Source: G965267335 sp965267335 (GTDB lineage Bacteria > Bacteroidota > Bacteroidia > Cytophagales > JAAEPT01). Taken from it: DNA of 64,000 bases. Made by a program: the position numbers and the translations under genes. The notes below the pieces were generated by a model. The model worked only from the letters and a program-made list of their open reading frames with translations, ran no database searches and was not told the origin of the DNA. This document shows positions 54,698-62,838 of this stretch, piece by piece (position 1 is the first letter of the stretch; every line of letters begins with the position of its first letter). The stretch is taken from contig OZ253953.1 of NCBI GenBank assembly GCA_965267335.1, forward strand, positions 1,736,001 to 1,800,000, read 5' to 3'.

Positions 54698-55192
54698 ATG
54701 TCTTCCAAAGTACTAGTACTCAATCAGGATTTCAGAGCTCTCACGATTTGTAGCATGGAAAGAGCGTTTATCCTTGTTTTTATGAGGAAAGCGGAGTTGG
54801 TAAGAGATGTAGAAGGCGAAGAATTGAGGACGGTTACAGAAATTTATCCAAAACCATCCATTATCAGGCTTTCCAAGTACATTCATGTGCCTTACAGGAA
54901 CGTGGAATTGACGCGATATAACGTGTTTAAGCGAGACGGTAATGCATGTGCATATTGTGGAAGTAAGTTGAATCTGACCCTCGATCATGTGATTCCGAAG
55001 TCTAAAGGAGGAAAAACAACCTGGAATAACCTGGTAGCTGCCTGCCGTAAATGTAATTCTAAGAAAGGCCATCTGACCCCTGAGGAAGCTGGGCTGGTAC
55101 TCACCGTGAAACCCCATAAACCTACTTTCATCAATTTTATAAAAAAATCATTCAGGAGTTCTAAACAGGACTGGATGGAGTATTTGGGGTAG
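54698..55192 (+). CDS. HNH endonuclease family protein
   Basis: A 164-residue HNH protein of the class common in Bacteroidota and cyanobacteria. An N-terminal region (LVLNQDFRALTICSMERAFI) precedes the zinc-HNH core: CAYC (84-87), DHVIPKSKGG with D96-H97, NN at 110-111, and CRKC (116-119). The active histidines and zinc cysteines are intact. These stand-alone proteins have no known target. The ATG at 54698 is preceded by a single DnaA-box-like TTATCCACA at 54609-54617. Confidence 0.9.
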   Translation: MSSKVLVLNQDFRALTICSMERAFILVFMRKAELVRDVEGEELRTVTEIYPKPSIIRLSKYIHVPYRNVELTRYNVFKRDGNACAYCGSKLNLTLDHVIPKSKGGKTTWNNLVAACRKCNSKKGHLTPEEAGLVLTVKPHKPTFINFIKKSFRSSKQDWMEYLG

Positions 55193-55276
55193 TGAGTGCC
55201 GTATTTTTATCCTGCAAATGTCAAGTTTAGCGATTTATTGGATGCCGTACAGATAGTGATATTTCCTCCAAACATA

Positions 55277-55306
55277 TTGTGTTTCAAGACTATTTATCTA
55301 CCTTTG
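55277..55306 (+). promoter_or_regulatory. Promoter of rpsA
   Basis: TTG (55277-55279), 19 bases and TACCTTTG (55299-55306) match the Bacteroidota consensus exactly. The transcript would start near 55313 and carry a leader of about 88 bases. Confidence 0.6.
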
Positions 55307-55312
55307 CAGTCC

Positions 55313-55400
55313 CTTTACGGTAAGGGGCTTGTGTTCAAACACTTGTATGTTTAATTAAATTTCAACGGGACCGTCCGTTGATGTATTGAATCTAAAGAAA
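55313..55400 (+). promoter_or_regulatory. Structured leader of rpsA
   Basis: The presumed 5' leader of rpsA contains a CCCTT / AAGGG hairpin near its 5' end and an 18-base inverted repeat at 55363-55380 (CAACGG-GACCGT-CCGTTG) about 20 bases before the ATG. Such structure is compatible with autoregulation by S1, as known for the rpsA leader of proteobacteria; that is inference here. Confidence 0.4.
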
Positions 55401-57389
55401 ATGGCTAAAAAAGCAGCGGTAGAATTCGCTACTCCTACCGAAGAGTTCAACTGGGATGATCCAGATGGCAAAGGTGGTGCGGTACTCGCATCGAAAGAGC
55501 AAGAAGAGCTCGAAGAACTTTACTCACAATCACTTAATCAAATTCAGGAAAAAGAAGTTATCATCGGTACTGTCGTTGATATTACTGAAAAAGATGTAAT
55601 CCTTAACATAGGATTTAAGTCTGACGGTATGGTTTCTCTTTCTGAATTTCGTGATGTCGAAGGACTGAAGGTAGGCGATGAAGTAGAGGTTTATATTGAA
55701 AATCAGGAAGATGCTAACGGACAGCTTGTTCTTTCCAGAAGAAAAGCAAAAATCGTTAGAGCTTGGGAGAACATCCAAAAAGCACTTGATGAAGACTTAG
55801 TGATCGAAGGTTTTGTGAAGAGAAGAACCAAAGGTGGTCTTATCGTAGATGTATTTGGTGTTGAATCATTCCTTCCTGGTTCGCAGATTGATGTTAAGCC
55901 AATCCGTGATTTCGATGTATTCGTTGGAAAGAAAATGGAAGTGAAAGTTGTGAAAATCAACTACACGAATGATAACGTTGTTGTATCTCATAAAGTACTT
56001 ATCGAGAAAGATCTTGAGAAGCAGAAAGCTGAGATACTTAACAACCTTGACAAAGGACAGGTACTTGAAGGTGTTATTAAGAACATGACCAACTTCGGTG
56101 TATTTATCGATCTTGGTGGTGTTGACGGTCTCCTTCACATTACTGATATTTCATGGGGTCGTATCAACCACCCTGAAGAAGTTCTTAACCTTGATGAGAA
56201 GGTTAATGTTGTTGTTCTTGACTTCGATGATGACAAGAAACGTATCAGTCTTGGTATGAAGCAACTTACTCCTCATCCATGGGATTCGCTTGACAAATCT
56301 GTTGACGTTGGGTCTAAGGTTAAGGGTAAAATTGTTAATGTTGCCGATTATGGTGCATTCCTTGAGCTTCAGCCAGGTGTTGAAGGATTGATTCACGTAT
56401 CAGAAATGTCATGGTCACAGCACCTAAGAAACCCTCAGGATTTCCTAAGTGTAGGAGATGAGTTGGAGGCTTCGGTATTGACTATCGACAGAGACGAGAG
56501 AAAGATGTCATTAGGTATCAAGCAGCTTACTGAGGACCCTTGGACTAAGCAAGACCTACTTACAAAGTATGCTGTTGATACAAAGCACAAAGGAGTGGTA
56601 AGAAATCTTACAAACTTCGGTTTGTTCATCGAGTTGGAAGAAGGTATTGACGGATTAGTTCACGTTTCAGATTTGAGCTGGACTAAGAAAATCAAACATC
56701 CATCGGAGTTTGTAAAAGTTGGTGATGAACTTGAAGTTCTTGTACTTGAGCTTGACTCTGAAAACAGAAGATTAGCACTAGGTCACAAGCAGCTTGAGGA
56801 GAATCCATGGGATACTTTCGAAACTGTATTTGAGCCAGGTACTACTCATAAGTGTACTGTACTTACTAAGAACGAAAAAGGAGCAACACTTGAGCTTCCT
56901 TACGGAATCGAAGGTTTTGCTGGAGTGAAGCATCTTGAAAAAGTAGATGGTTCTCTTGCTGAAGTAGGTGAGTCACTTGACTTTGTTGTAATTGAATTCT
57001 CTAAAGGAGACAAAAGAATCGTGCTTTCTCATGCGAGAACACACAAGGAAACTCCTATTGAAGAGAAGAAAAAGCCAACTGGTAGCAAGAAGGCAAAGAA
57101 AACGCTGGATAGAATCAACAAAGGTGTTGAGAAATCAACTCTAGGTGATTTGGAAGCGCTTTCAGCATTGAAAGACCAGATGGAAGAGCCAGCGGCAAAA
57201 GCTCCGGCCAAGAAAGCAGCTCCTAAAAAAGAGGAAGCTAAAGAAGAGAAAAAGCCCGCTGCAAAGAAGGCAGCTTCCAAAAAGGAAGAAGAATCAGCTG
57301 AGAAGGAAGAGAAGAAGCCAGCGGCAAAAAAAGCAGCCGCTAAGAAGGATGAGCCTAAAGCTGAGGAAGCAAAAGAAGAGAAAGAGTAA
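55401..57389 (+). CDS. rpsA: 30S ribosomal protein S1
   Basis: A 662-residue S1 with six OB-fold S1 motifs between about residues 45 and 545, for example GVIKNMTNFGVFIDLGGVDG and GVVRNLTNFGLFIELEEG. It binds mRNA on the small subunit and helps initiation on mRNAs lacking a strong Shine-Dalgarno, fitting the sparse ribosome-binding sites in this genome. Residues from about 560 on form a charged tail with AKKAAPKKEE-like repeats. An in-frame codon at 55386 exists, but the ATG at 55401 (MAKKAAVEF) is preferred. Promoter and terminator flank it. Confidence 0.97.
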   Translation: MAKKAAVEFATPTEEFNWDDPDGKGGAVLASKEQEELEELYSQSLNQIQEKEVIIGTVVDITEKDVILNIGFKSDGMVSLSEFRDVEGLKVGDEVEVYIENQEDANGQLVLSRRKAKIVRAWENIQKALDEDLVIEGFVKRRTKGGLIVDVFGVESFLPGSQIDVKPIRDFDVFVGKKMEVKVVKINYTNDNVVVSHKVLIEKDLEKQKAEILNNLDKGQVLEGVIKNMTNFGVFIDLGGVDGLLHITDISWGRINHPEEVLNLDEKVNVVVLDFDDDKKRISLGMKQLTPHPWDSLDKSVDVGSKVKGKIVNVADYGAFLELQPGVEGLIHVSEMSWSQHLRNPQDFLSVGDELEASVLTIDRDERKMSLGIKQLTEDPWTKQDLLTKYAVDTKHKGVVRNLTNFGLFIELEEGIDGLVHVSDLSWTKKIKHPSEFVKVGDELEVLVLELDSENRRLALGHKQLEENPWDTFETVFEPGTTHKCTVLTKNEKGATLELPYGIEGFAGVKHLEKVDGSLAEVGESLDFVVIEFSKGDKRIVLSHARTHKETPIEEKKKPTGSKKAKKTLDRINKGVEKSTLGDLEALSALKDQMEEPAAKAPAKKAAPKKEEAKEEKKPAAKKAASKKEEESAEKEEKKPAAKKAAAKKDEPKAEEAKEEKE

Positions 57390-57408
57390 AATCACTCTAT
57401 TTCATATA

Positions 57409-57439
57409 AGCCCTGAAGAGAAATCTTCGGGGCTTTTTT
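57409..57439 (+). terminator. Intrinsic terminator of rpsA
   Basis: An 11-bp stem (agccctgaaga / tcttcggggct) with a GAAA loop is followed by a run of T at 57434-57439. Confidence 0.9.
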
Positions 57440-57450
57440 ATGAACTATCT

Positions 57451-57480
57451 TTGTTCAAATTGCATTTATAGTTATGTTTG
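57451..57480 (+). promoter_or_regulatory. Promoter of tRNA-Cys
   Basis: TTG (57451-57453), 19 bases and TATGTTTG (57473-57480) match the Bacteroidota consensus with ideal spacing. The tRNA begins 13 bases downstream. A second TATCTTTG box at 57446-57453 overlaps the TTG. Confidence 0.6.
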
Positions 57481-57492
57481 CATCCTGAAAAT

Positions 57493-57563
57493 GGCGTTGT
57501 GGCCGAGTGGCTAGGCAGAGGTCTGCAAAACCTTGTACAGCGGTTCGAATCCGCTCAACGCCT
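57493..57563 (+). tRNA. tRNA-Cys (anticodon GCA)
   Basis: A 71-nt cloverleaf: acceptor GGCGTTG / CAACGCC, anticodon loop CTGCAAA with GCA, T-arm AGCGG-TTCGAAT-CCGCT, and discriminator base T73, typical of tRNA-Cys. The 3' CCA is not encoded. It is followed by its own terminator and by a damaged copy of its 3' half. Confidence 0.95.
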
Positions 57564-57568
57564 CACTA

Positions 57569-57597
57569 ACCCTGGAGATGATTCTTCAGGGTTTTTT
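57569..57597 (+). terminator. Intrinsic terminator of tRNA-Cys
   Basis: A 10-bp stem (accctggaga / tcttcagggt, one G-T pair) with a TGAT loop is followed by a T-run. The same hairpin recurs at 57685-57713. Confidence 0.88.
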
Positions 57598-57603
57598 GTT
57601 TTT

Positions 57604-57679
57604 GAGGTTTTGCAAACCTTGTACAGCGGTTCCCTGTCCGGCTGCGCCTTGGCCAGACGGGGAATCTCGCTCAACGCCT
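57604..57679 (+). pseudogene. Partial tRNA-Cys copy interrupted by a palindrome
   Basis: From GAGGT at 57604 this repeats the tRNA-Cys anticodon arm, variable loop and start of the T-arm (TGCAAACCTTGTACAGCG at 57611). It breaks in the T-loop at an insert of about 29 bases, then resumes (GAATCTCGCTCAACGCCT) to the acceptor end. The 5' half of the tRNA is missing. The copy continues into a second copy of the terminator, so the duplicated unit included both. Confidence 0.85.
57630..57664. repeat. Imperfect palindrome inserted in the partial tRNA copy
   Basis: A G+C-rich, 35-base imperfect inverted repeat (TTCCC-TGTC-CGGC arm against GGCC-AGAC-GGGGAA). It interrupts the T-loop of the partial tRNA-Cys copy and is absent from the intact tRNA. 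Confidence 0.75.
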
Positions 57680-57684
57680 CACTA

Positions 57685-57713
57685 ACCCTGGAGATGATTC
57701 TTCAGGGTTTTTT
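57685..57713 (+). terminator. Second copy of the tRNA-Cys terminator
   Basis: The same 10-bp stem, TGAT loop and T-run as at 57569-57597, carried along in the duplication. It lies about 50 bases before the start of the next gene. Confidence 0.85.
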
Positions 57714-57762
57714 GTTTTCCTCTGTTATAAATACTTTTCAATGGAATTTATATTTTAGCACA

Positions 57763-58521
57763 ATGCAACAGGCACTGGCATTCATACTACTTTTTATATC
57801 AAGCATCGGTATGGCTCAGGATTTTGCGGCTAATACCGATATACAGGTTTCTGAAGGTAAGTTTTGGGATGGGCAAACCAATGCCAGTAAGCAGCGACCC
57901 CCAATTGAATACCGCCTTTATGCTCTAGGTGGAGCGGCTCACAACCTTCCTGCGTATTTGAAATTTCATCAAACAGGAATGTCGGACCTCGAAATTCGAC
58001 CTGCTATATTTCGTTCTGAGAGTTTTGTTTTACCTCCGTACTGGGATTTTAGACTTGAAGGTACAAGGGATGGCTATGGTTTCGGTCTTCGCATGACTCA
58101 TCACAAGTTAATATTAGATAACGCACCTTCTGCGGTATCAGGTTTTCAAATCAGTCATGGCTTCAATATGATCAATGCGTATAATAAAATACCGTTTGGT
58201 AAATATGATTTATTGATAGGTGCCGGTATTACGTTAGGCCACCCTGAAGGAACAGTAAGGGCTTATAGTATACCTGAGAATGGAGGCGTTTGGTTTGATA
58301 AGGGTTATTTCATCGGTGGTCCCAATATCGAGGTGAGTGGCGTTCGTAATTTTAAAATTTCTGATTCCTTTCAACTTCATCTGGAAGCCAGATTTACACA
58401 GTCATGGGGTAAATTTCCTATGGGGGGTGATAACTATGTTAGAGTTAGAAATTTTGCCTTTCAAGGCTTATTAGGAATGAGTTATAAGTTAAATAACTTA
58501 TTCTTCTGGCAGAATTCTTAA
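57763..58521 (+). CDS. Exported protein of unknown function, probable beta-barrel
   Basis: A 252-residue protein with a signal peptide (cut near GMAQD) and an alternating strand pattern (FGLRMTHHKLI, YDLLIGAGITLGHP, LHLEARFTQSWGKF) ending in aromatic-rich text, as in small outer-membrane barrels. I recognise no named family. The reading frame is open upstream through the tRNA region, but that part cannot be coding, so the ATG at 57763 is taken. Its stop lies inside the left arm of a 173-bp inverted repeat. Confidence 0.8.
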   Translation: MQQALAFILLFISSIGMAQDFAANTDIQVSEGKFWDGQTNASKQRPPIEYRLYALGGAAHNLPAYLKFHQTGMSDLEIRPAIFRSESFVLPPYWDFRLEGTRDGYGFGLRMTHHKLILDNAPSAVSGFQISHGFNMINAYNKIPFGKYDLLIGAGITLGHPEGTVRAYSIPENGGVWFDKGYFIGGPNIEVSGVRNFKISDSFQLHLEARFTQSWGKFPMGGDNYVRVRNFAFQGLLGMSYKLNNLFFWQNS

Positions 58522-58690
58522 ACCTGAATTATGTAATGAGATTTGTAGCGAGAGTTTAAATGGCAATAAATCAGCAACTTACCTGAAAGAAGCATAGCAT
58601 CGCTATGGTGAAAGAAGATAAGTTGTATATTTTACTGATTTGCAGCCATTTAAGCTCGCAGCAGGATGTCAATTGCATATTTCAGGTTAA
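58518..58690. repeat. 173-bp imperfect inverted repeat (hairpin element)
   Basis: The ends TTAAACCTGAATTATG and CATATTTCAGGTTAA are inverted repeats, and the interior keeps pairing with bulges (GCGAGAGTTTAAATGGC against GCCATTTAAGCTCGC, AAATCAGCAACTTA against TAAGTTGTATATTTTACTGATTT). The apex is a perfect CATAGC-ATC-GCTATG hairpin at 58593-58607, so the whole folds as one long hairpin centred near 58600. It carries the stop codons of both convergent neighbours. It resembles a MITE or a large bidirectional terminator. Confidence 0.8.
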
Positions 58691-59211
58691 AACCCCCGCC
58701 TGTTATACAGGATCAGTTTGTCTATCGCTATGAATTTTTCACTGTCTTTTTCTTTTACCGTTAGCCGGACTAAATATTCTTTGTTCTCGTCAATTTTTAG
58801 AAACTCTATGCAACCCTCTAAGTCTTTTGCCTCATAGGAGTCGTAACCCGGGTCGAAGACTAATTCAAGCCGGTTTCTCAAACCTTTTGAGCTAATCGAA
58901 TACTTCCGGTTGATTTCCAATTCATCTGGCTTGAGAATTTGAGTATAAAATGTAATTCGTTCTCCTCCATCTTTTACTCCTTCAGGTTGATGGTCGTGTA
59001 ATGTTACTTCAAGTATAGTCGTATTACCATCAACCAATTGTACAAAATGGGACTGAGTGAATTTTTGGTTGATTTCCACCTTTCCTATTAACGTGTCAGG
59101 TTTGGTTACTTTACCTTCTGTGGTTTCTGATTTTGATTGGTTCGTGCTCTGTGAACAGGAATAAAAAGATATTATGAACGGAAGGGTAATAATGAGTAGA
59201 ATCTTTTTCAT
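58687..59211 (-). CDS. Lipoprotein of unknown function
   Basis: A 174-residue lipoprotein with lipobox cysteine at residue 19 (SFYSC) and a Ser/Thr/Lys-rich linker. The body is a mix of strands with no motif I recognise. Its last codons lie in the right arm of the 173-bp inverted repeat. It is divergent from the DUF2490 gene. Confidence 0.78.
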   Translation of the reverse strand: MKKILLIITLPFIISFYSCSQSTNQSKSETTEGKVTKPDTLIGKVEINQKFTQSHFVQLVDGNTTILEVTLHDHQPEGVKDGGERITFYTQILKPDELEINRKYSISSKGLRNRLELVFDPGYDSYEAKDLEGCIEFLKIDENKEYLVRLTVKEKDSEKFIAIDKLILYNRRGF

Positions 59212-59285
59212 GGCTATGATGTATACGAACTAAATAATTTCAGGTTATCAAGTAGGGTATTAGCATGTCAACTTGTATTAGATGC

Positions 59286-59969
59286 ATGAAACGCATTATA
59301 TTTTTAGGGTTGATTATGGTCTCTCTACCAGGTTTTGCTCAAGAGTCCGTAGTAGTCCGAGACCTCGAGACATGGTCGGCAATTGGGGTGAAAAAGAAGC
59401 TTAATGATGATTGGGAATTTGCAGCTTCACAGCAGTTTAGGTTCAGGGAAAACTCCAGTTCACTCAATAACACTTTCACCGAACTCAATCTCGACTATTC
59501 TCCAATAAAAAGATTATCAATAGGTTTGGGCTATCGATATATTCTTGACCGGGACCCGGATGACTTCGATATCACTCACCTCAGACGCTGGAATCTTGAT
59601 TTTGGCTATTCCTATAAACTTAATCGAATCAGAGTGAAGTCAAGACTTAGATTCCAAAACAAACTGGAAACCTCGAAGTACAGGGATGAAAATGACTTTG
59701 CAGTCAATACGATAAGACTAAAACTTGGGATAGACTATAACATCAAAGGCTCAAAACTCAAGCCATATTTCGATACAGAAATTTTTAAGCAGCATCAGAA
59801 ACTGGAAGACAATCGCCTTAGTAAATTCAGAGTAACGGCAGGAACAAGTCTAAAAATGAAGGGGTTAGGTAGATTAAAGTGCTTTTACCGGTTTGAAAAG
59901 GAATTGGGAATAACTTACCCCCAAAGTGTATATATCATTGGTGTAAACTATTTTTTTAAGCTGAAGTAA
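59286..59969 (+). CDS. DUF2490 outer-membrane protein
   Basis: A 227-residue exported protein with a signal peptide (cut near PGFAQE) and the DUF2490 pattern: WSAIGVKKKLNDDWEF, LNLDYSPIKRLSIGLGYRYI, and repeated amphipathic strands closing with INYFFKL-like VNYFFKLK. It is a small predicted beta-barrel. An ATG at 59265 is also in frame; the ATG at 59286 (MKRIIFLG) gives a standard signal peptide. It is one base from the CotH-like gene, so they form an operon. Confidence 0.88.
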   Translation: MKRIIFLGLIMVSLPGFAQESVVVRDLETWSAIGVKKKLNDDWEFAASQQFRFRENSSSLNNTFTELNLDYSPIKRLSIGLGYRYILDRDPDDFDITHLRRWNLDFGYSYKLNRIRVKSRLRFQNKLETSKYRDENDFAVNTIRLKLGIDYNIKGSKLKPYFDTEIFKQHQKLEDNRLSKFRVTAGTSLKMKGLGRLKCFYRFEKELGITYPQSVYIIGVNYFFKLK

Positions 59970-59970
59970 A

Positions 59971-61314
59971 ATGAAAAAGTTAATCTATGTAATACTGTTG
60001 GTAAACCTGACAGCCTGCTATAAAGAGGAGGTGATTGTCCCGGGAACCGGTCTGGAAGATTGGTCTGACGCTACACACAGCAGTGAGGCGATACCCGATT
60101 ATGATGAGGTATTTCCACAAGATCAGGTCAATAGGATTGATATAACGATAGATGAAAGTTACTGGGAGATAATGCAGGATGACCTGGAGGACTTGTATGG
60201 AGGCTCATCTGGCCCCGGCCCCGTGGCATTTAGTGATGAAACCCCAGTAATGGTGCCATGTACATTTACTTATAATGATAAGGATTGGTATCATGTGGGC
60301 ATTCGTTATAAAGGCAATTCATCTTTAGCCACTCCATATAATAACGGAATTGGTAAGCTTCCATTTCGATTGGACTTTAACGAATTTGACAATGAATACC
60401 CGGAAATATGGGGACAGACATTTTACGGATTCGAGGAAATGTCACTATCAAGTAATTATGATGATGAGTCCTTATTAAGGGAAAAAATAGGAGCCGATGT
60501 TTTTCGGGATGCCGGTATAAATGCGCCTCAAACCGCCTTTTACCGAGTGTATGTCGACCATGGTGATGGTCCGGTCTACTTTGGACTGTATACCAATGTC
60601 GAAGTCGTATTTGACAATATGTTATTGGATCAATTTGGTTCTGAATCAGGGAACTGCTACAAGCCAGATGGTGATGCGGCATCCTTTGCTGATGGTACTT
60701 TTACTACTGCTGATTTTGAAAAGAAAACCAATGAGGCATCCGATTGGTCTGACGTTGAAGCGTTGTATAATATAATTAATGATGATTCAAGAACCACGAA
60801 CCCTACTCAGTGGAGATCGGACTTAGAAGATGTTTTTGATGTAGACTATTTTTTGAAATACCTGGCTGTGAATACAGTGATTCAGAACTGGGACACCTAC
60901 GGCAATATGACGCATAATTACTATCTCTACAACGATCCTGCTGATAATACATTAAAGTGGATTCCGTGGGACAACAATGAGGCATTCCAGGATGGTAAGA
61001 TGACAAATATGGCTATTGACTTAAGTAATGTCGGCAGCGACTGGCCTTTGATTAACTACATCATGAGTCAGTCGGAGTACGAAACGATATACCAGGGACA
61101 CCTGCAGAATGTAATTGATGGAGCCTTTGAGCCTTCAGCAATGCAAGCTAAGTACGACTATTATCATGACCTGATCGAACCATATGTAACGGGTAGCGAA
61201 GGAGAAATTTCTGGATATACTTTTACCAGTTCATCAGGTTTTACAAACGGATTAAGTGAATTGAAAATACATGTTAGTGATCGATATACAGTTGCTGACA
61301 GTTATTTGCCGTAA
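59971..61314 (+). CDS. CotH-like kinase family lipoprotein
   Basis: A 447-residue lipoprotein with lipobox cysteine at residue 16 (NLTAC) and a CotH domain: HVGIRYKGNSS, YGFEEMSLSSNYDDES, REKIGADVFRDAGINAPQ, YFGLYTNVE, and NYYLYNDPADNTLKWIPWDNNEAF. CotH proteins are atypical protein kinases; spore-coat CotH phosphorylates coat proteins, but exported Bacteroidota homologues have unknown targets. The Asp-rich segment near the end of the conserved core (PWDNNE) fits a metal-binding site. It is coupled to the DUF2490 gene. Confidence 0.93.
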   Translation: MKKLIYVILLVNLTACYKEEVIVPGTGLEDWSDATHSSEAIPDYDEVFPQDQVNRIDITIDESYWEIMQDDLEDLYGGSSGPGPVAFSDETPVMVPCTFTYNDKDWYHVGIRYKGNSSLATPYNNGIGKLPFRLDFNEFDNEYPEIWGQTFYGFEEMSLSSNYDDESLLREKIGADVFRDAGINAPQTAFYRVYVDHGDGPVYFGLYTNVEVVFDNMLLDQFGSESGNCYKPDGDAASFADGTFTTADFEKKTNEASDWSDVEALYNIINDDSRTTNPTQWRSDLEDVFDVDYFLKYLAVNTVIQNWDTYGNMTHNYYLYNDPADNTLKWIPWDNNEAFQDGKMTNMAIDLSNVGSDWPLINYIMSQSEYETIYQGHLQNVIDGAFEPSAMQAKYDYYHDLIEPYVTGSEGEISGYTFTSSSGFTNGLSELKIHVSDRYTVADSYLP

Positions 61315-61390
61315 GCGAGACATATTGATTCCCTCCTAATTGGTATAAGGTTAATCATATAAATCAGTATTGTAAGCGCAGGGTAAAGGA

Positions 61391-61422
61391 AAAGCGCGAT
61401 AACTTATGTTGTCGTGCTTTTT
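61391..61422 (+). terminator. Intrinsic terminator after the CotH-like gene
   Basis: A 13-bp stem (aaagcgcgataac / gttgtcgtgcttt, two G-T pairs) with a TTAT loop runs into T at 61418-61422. It lies between convergent genes and could act on both. Confidence 0.75.
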
Positions 61423-62824
61423 AATAATAATCAAGCTCCAATGGAATACTCTCAAGGTTGTGAAAAAAAGTAAAGCTTAATTTTTTTCCAGATGATGAGA
61501 ATTGTAATTCTTTTTCAAACACGCGTGACCCTTTCGGGGAATAGGCCTTGAACATAAATGTGGAATCAGACTCTGTAATAGGAATTCTGCAATAGTAAAT
61601 TGAGTAAGGTAGGGTCTGCCAGTTTCTGGTGTCACTTTTTTCTATTACGGATGTAAGTACTGAAAGCAAGGCACCCAAATTTTCATTTTTTTGTCGGACC
61701 TTGTACTCTGCAAGCTGTTTAAGTGCCAGTCGCATCAAAGTATTGGAGAATTCTCTAAGCATCCTGTCTTCTAAAGTAAGGAATGCAATGCTGTTGATGT
61801 CTTCCGCAAGTTCAAACGAGAAATTTTTTCCATTTTTAATCACCTCTGCTGATCGATAATAGGGTTTTCGCTCCAAGTATTTGGGAAAAGCTGCTCGCAC
61901 AAATTTCATGTCCCCAAAACCTCCTGAGTTTTGGGTTGCTGCGGGAACCGGAAAAGGGAACGAAATACCCAATTCTTCATTGACGAAAGTTACGAAGCCT
62001 GTTTGTCCCTTAACAATGAAAAAATTAATACTAAATTCACTTTTGACTGGTCCAAGGCCGTTATGCCAAAAAACGATAAGTTCTTTTTGGTCAGTTTGCT
62101 GATGCTTAATTCCAAATTCTTTTTCATAGGATGCGCCATCCTCAAGAAATCCAGCTTGGTAGGCTGAACGAATAAGATCTTTTTTCAATTGTAAGGGGAC
62201 TTGAACGTTAAAGTGTGAGTACACATCTTTGTATGTGTTATAAGAATTTTTGTAAGCTATGTATGCATTATTATAATCCTTATCTGCTTCGTAGATCATT
62301 CCCATCAGGTTTAGGGCAAATGCATCTTTCTTATATCTGTTTTTCCTTTTTTCATACTTATCATTCAGTTGATTTACCTTGATGTCTAATCTCCTGCACT
62401 CAACCAAGGCTTCGTCCAATCTATTCATCTGTAGATAATTTATTGCTTTGTAGTAGTGAATCAGTACTACTTCATGGTCTTCTCCAGTATACGGAAGAGA
62501 TGATGGGGAACTCAGATTAGAGGAAACGATAGCAGCCGTGGTTTTTTTATGGTCATCTATAAAGATATAGGCCTTTTCAAGGTTTTCGTTGCTTTCTTCA
62601 AACTTGCCGAGTAATTGTTTTACTACAGCACCTTGTAAGTAGATTAATAGACGGTCCTTTTGTTTGTCTACTCGTTTGTATTTATCATTTATTTTCTCCG
62701 CTTCTTCCAGTCTTCCTTGAACGAATTGTTTATGAAACTCACCTTGCCTTTGGTAATATGTTGAACAGGAAGTGACAAAGACCAGGAATAAAAGAATGTA
62801 CAGTTTCGTTAGAAGCTGATTCAT
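61421..62824 (-). CDS. COG3014-type lipoprotein with TPR-like repeats
   Basis: A 467-residue lipoprotein with lipobox cysteine at residue 20 (VFVTSC) and TPR-like helices (about 25-220, including ALVECRRLDIKVNQL and YNNAYIAYKNSYNTYKD). The C-terminal half has ELIVFWHNGLGPVKSE and a beta-rich region ending FFHNLESIPLELDYY. This matches the COG3014 family of uncharacterised lipoproteins. It lies 14 bases downstream of the LpoB-like gene, a pairing seen elsewhere and suggestive of a shared cell-wall role. Confidence 0.88.
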   Translation of the reverse strand: MNQLLTKLYILLFLVFVTSCSTYYQRQGEFHKQFVQGRLEEAEKINDKYKRVDKQKDRLLIYLQGAVVKQLLGKFEESNENLEKAYIFIDDHKKTTAAIVSSNLSSPSSLPYTGEDHEVVLIHYYKAINYLQMNRLDEALVECRRLDIKVNQLNDKYEKRKNRYKKDAFALNLMGMIYEADKDYNNAYIAYKNSYNTYKDVYSHFNVQVPLQLKKDLIRSAYQAGFLEDGASYEKEFGIKHQQTDQKELIVFWHNGLGPVKSEFSINFFIVKGQTGFVTFVNEELGISFPFPVPAATQNSGGFGDMKFVRAAFPKYLERKPYYRSAEVIKNGKNFSFELAEDINSIAFLTLEDRMLREFSNTLMRLALKQLAEYKVRQKNENLGALLSVLTSVIEKSDTRNWQTLPYSIYYCRIPITESDSTFMFKAYSPKGSRVFEKELQFSSSGKKLSFTFFHNLESIPLELDYY

Positions 62825-62838
62825 TTAATGAAATTATA

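Noticed and set aside
57478..57762. N-terminal extension of the frame ending at 58521
   Set aside because: It runs through tRNA-Cys, its terminator and the partial tRNA copy, which cannot be coding; the ATG at 57763 starts a signal peptide.
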